Below, one piece after another: positions 62,830 through 64,000 of a DNA stretch of 64,000 bases. Source of the stretch: JAEUMD01 sp036768475 (GTDB lineage Bacteria; Pseudomonadota; Alphaproteobacteria; Rhizobiales; Hyphomicrobiaceae). The stretch is taken from NCBI GenBank assembly GCA_036768475.1, contig DAIPMW010000004.1, positions 213,714-277,713 on the forward strand, read 5' to 3'. Position 1 is the first letter of the stretch. Each line of letters begins with the position of its first letter. The notes under the pieces are model-generated. The model was given only the letters and a program-made list of their open reading frames with translations. It did no database searches and had not been told where the DNA came from. The position numbers and the translations under genes are program-made.

Positions 62830-64000
62830 CTATTCAGCCGGAGCCGTGCCAGGTGTTGCAAGCGGTGCCAGCTCACGCGAGCGCCTGAAGCATAGCGCGA
62901 GGAACACGAACGACGTGACGAGCATAAGCCCGAAGAACAGGATCGAATATCCATAGTTGATCCAGCCTTCCTCGTACCAGTTGCCATAGCGACGGGGCAT
63001 GCCCGCAGCGCCCGCGGCCAGGAACGACCAGGAAATGCCAAGGGCACCGATGGTGTAGAATGCAGTGAACCAATGGCCCATACGGATGTCGATTTGCCGT
63101 CCTGTGATCACGGGGTAGTGATGGATCAGAACACCAAGCCACATGAGCGCCATGGCAATGAGCACCGACATCGTATGTCCCGATTGCCACATCGTGCCGT
63201 GCAGCTTGAATGACCACGCGACGTTGGACGTGACGACCGCACTCACACCATCAAGAATATAGAGCGTGAAGCCCATCAAGACGGCGATGAGGCCCGGCTC
63301 GGGTCGAATGCCGTGCGTCCAAATTGTCGCTGATATCGTGAAGATGGTAAGCGCGGCGCCGATGCCGGTGCCCCAGCTCATGATGTTGCCATGATAGGAC
63401 AATGCTTCGGGCAGCGCTGGGAACATCGTGAAGAAGTGATGGAAGAAAGACGTGACCGAAGTCAGTAACAAGATCCACAGTGCGAGGTTGGCCATTTTAT
63501 CGCTGTAGAGCTTGCGCGTACCATCCGCGAGATACAGTGGCAGCGTCGCATAAAGCGCGCTGATCACCATGATCGCCATGGCTTCCATGAGATTATGGGC
63601 AAAAATATAAAAGACGAACTGGAATACGACAGGATCGGTCGCCCAGCCAATCCAGCCCAACGGCAGGATGCCATAGAGTGCGAGGAGGATCGCGCTTGCA
63701 ACGATGATCAAGGGCGCGCCCATGATGAGCAGCACGAATGCCGCCATCGACATGCCCAGCATTCCCGGGTCCTTGAGTGTGCGCGCCGACAAAACGAGTT
63801 CTTCGCGCTGGCGATCGAAGAACGTCATTTTGATGGTCTGGATCGGATAGATCAGGATCACTGACAGCAGGATGCCCGCAATTCCTGTGAAGCCAAGTAT
63901 GACCTGCCACATGCTCCACTGGCCGGTTTCGACACCGACAAGCAGCAATAGATACATGACGGAATACGAAAATATCAGACCACTAAAAGCGGCGATGGAA
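62830..64000 (-). CDS. Heme-copper oxidase subunit I, B-family-like, altered active site, 5' end beyond window
   Basis: The frame is open to the window edge: 14 more codons precede the ATG at 63957 and continue a membrane helix, so the gene is partial (389 residues visible). It aligns by eye with Thermus ba3 oxidase subunit I. DPVVFQFVFYIFAHNLMEA matches its DPLVARTLFWWTGHPIVY, FFHHFF its CuB His pair, and LHGTMWQSGH its VHNTAWVPGH; MPRR follows. Counting from the internal Met at 63957, His121, His173, His174 and His261 are kept. Glu125 replaces the cross-linked Tyr, and Met263 sits where ba3 has a low-spin heme His. It is a respiratory heme protein, perhaps an NO reductase. Confidence 0.8.
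   Translation of the reverse strand, partial: SIAAFSGLIFSYSVMYLLLLVGVETGQWSMWQVILGFTGIAGILLSVILIYPIQTIKMTFFDRQREELVLSARTLKDPGMLGMSMAAFVLLIMGAPLIIVASAILLALYGILPLGWIGWATDPVVFQFVFYIFAHNLMEAMAIMVISALYATLPLYLADGTRKLYSDKMANLALWILLLTSVTSFFHHFFTMFPALPEALSYHGNIMSWGTGIGAALTIFTISATIWTHGIRPEPGLIAVLMGFTLYILDGVSAVVTSNVAWSFKLHGTMWQSGHTMSVLIAMALMWLGVLIHHYPVITGRQIDIRMGHWFTAFYTIGALGISWSFLAAGAAGMPRRYGNWYEEGWINYGYSILFFGLMLVTSFVFLALCFRRSRELAPLATPGTAPAE

Overview
The window looks like a chromosome segment of a GC-rich alphaproteobacterium of the order Hyphomicrobiales, probably a Hyphomicrobium- or Methylobacterium-like methylotroph or oxalate user. The evidence is the gene content: split pntAA-pntAB-pntB transhydrogenase preceded by an aa3-oxidase subunit IV, a TrcR/DUF1013 regulator, DUF465 proteins, an alphaproteobacterial H-NS-like protein, unfused petABC, formate-tetrahydrofolate ligase and a Fdh1-type NAD-linked formate dehydrogenase. 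No rRNA, tRNA, CRISPR array, prophage or intact insertion sequence was seen.

Layout. 1-2600: start of the methylmalonyl-CoA mutase large subunit (cut by the edge), a small membrane protein and the mutase small subunit. 2.9-16 kb: housekeeping and envelope genes (HerA-like ATPase, cytochrome c, patatin lipoprotein, sodB, H-NS-like protein, cca, NUDIX hydrolase, secreted transglycosylase-like protein, UbiB-like kinase). 16.4-20 kb: oxidase subunit IV and proton-translocating transhydrogenase. 20-25.3 kb: metallopeptidase-like protein, alpha/beta hydrolase, rpsU, purE-purK, two DUF465 proteins. 25.3-34.9 kb: a mosaic dispersed repeat, a glycosidase pseudogene, acyl-CoA and propionyl-CoA synthetases, TauE exporter, SDR, trcR, MaoC hydratase and ribF.

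34.9-51.7 kb is the metabolic core. On the minus strand, gntR-oxc-frc-(formyl-THF hydrolase-like gene)-ftfL follow one another, next to a tripartite tricarboxylate transporter, tctC-tctB-tctA. Divergent from tctC, on the plus strand, lie an unusual succinyl-CoA-synthetase-beta-like gene and the two formate dehydrogenase genes. Together they suggest uptake of a small carboxylate (probably oxalate), activation to oxalyl-CoA, decarboxylation to formyl-CoA and formate, and then either oxidation to CO2 with NADH or ligation to tetrahydrofolate for assimilation. Two palindromes of GntR/FCD type sit in front of the two minus-strand transcription units.

51.8-62.5 kb: a DUF305 protein behind a hairpin that buries its ribosome binding site, hemF, an ABC exporter, trmL, the cytochrome bc1 operon petABC, mtnP and a fumarylacetoacetase-family hydratase. 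The window ends inside a heme-copper oxidase subunit I of B-family type. Its active site appears altered: Glu replaces the cross-linked Tyr, and Met sits near a low-spin heme His. This, together with the standalone ALDH1L1-type formyl-THF hydrolase and the divergent SucC paralogue in the oxalate/formate island, is the best lead for new biology.

All calls are from reading the sequence; family assignments rest on remembered motifs and not on database searches.
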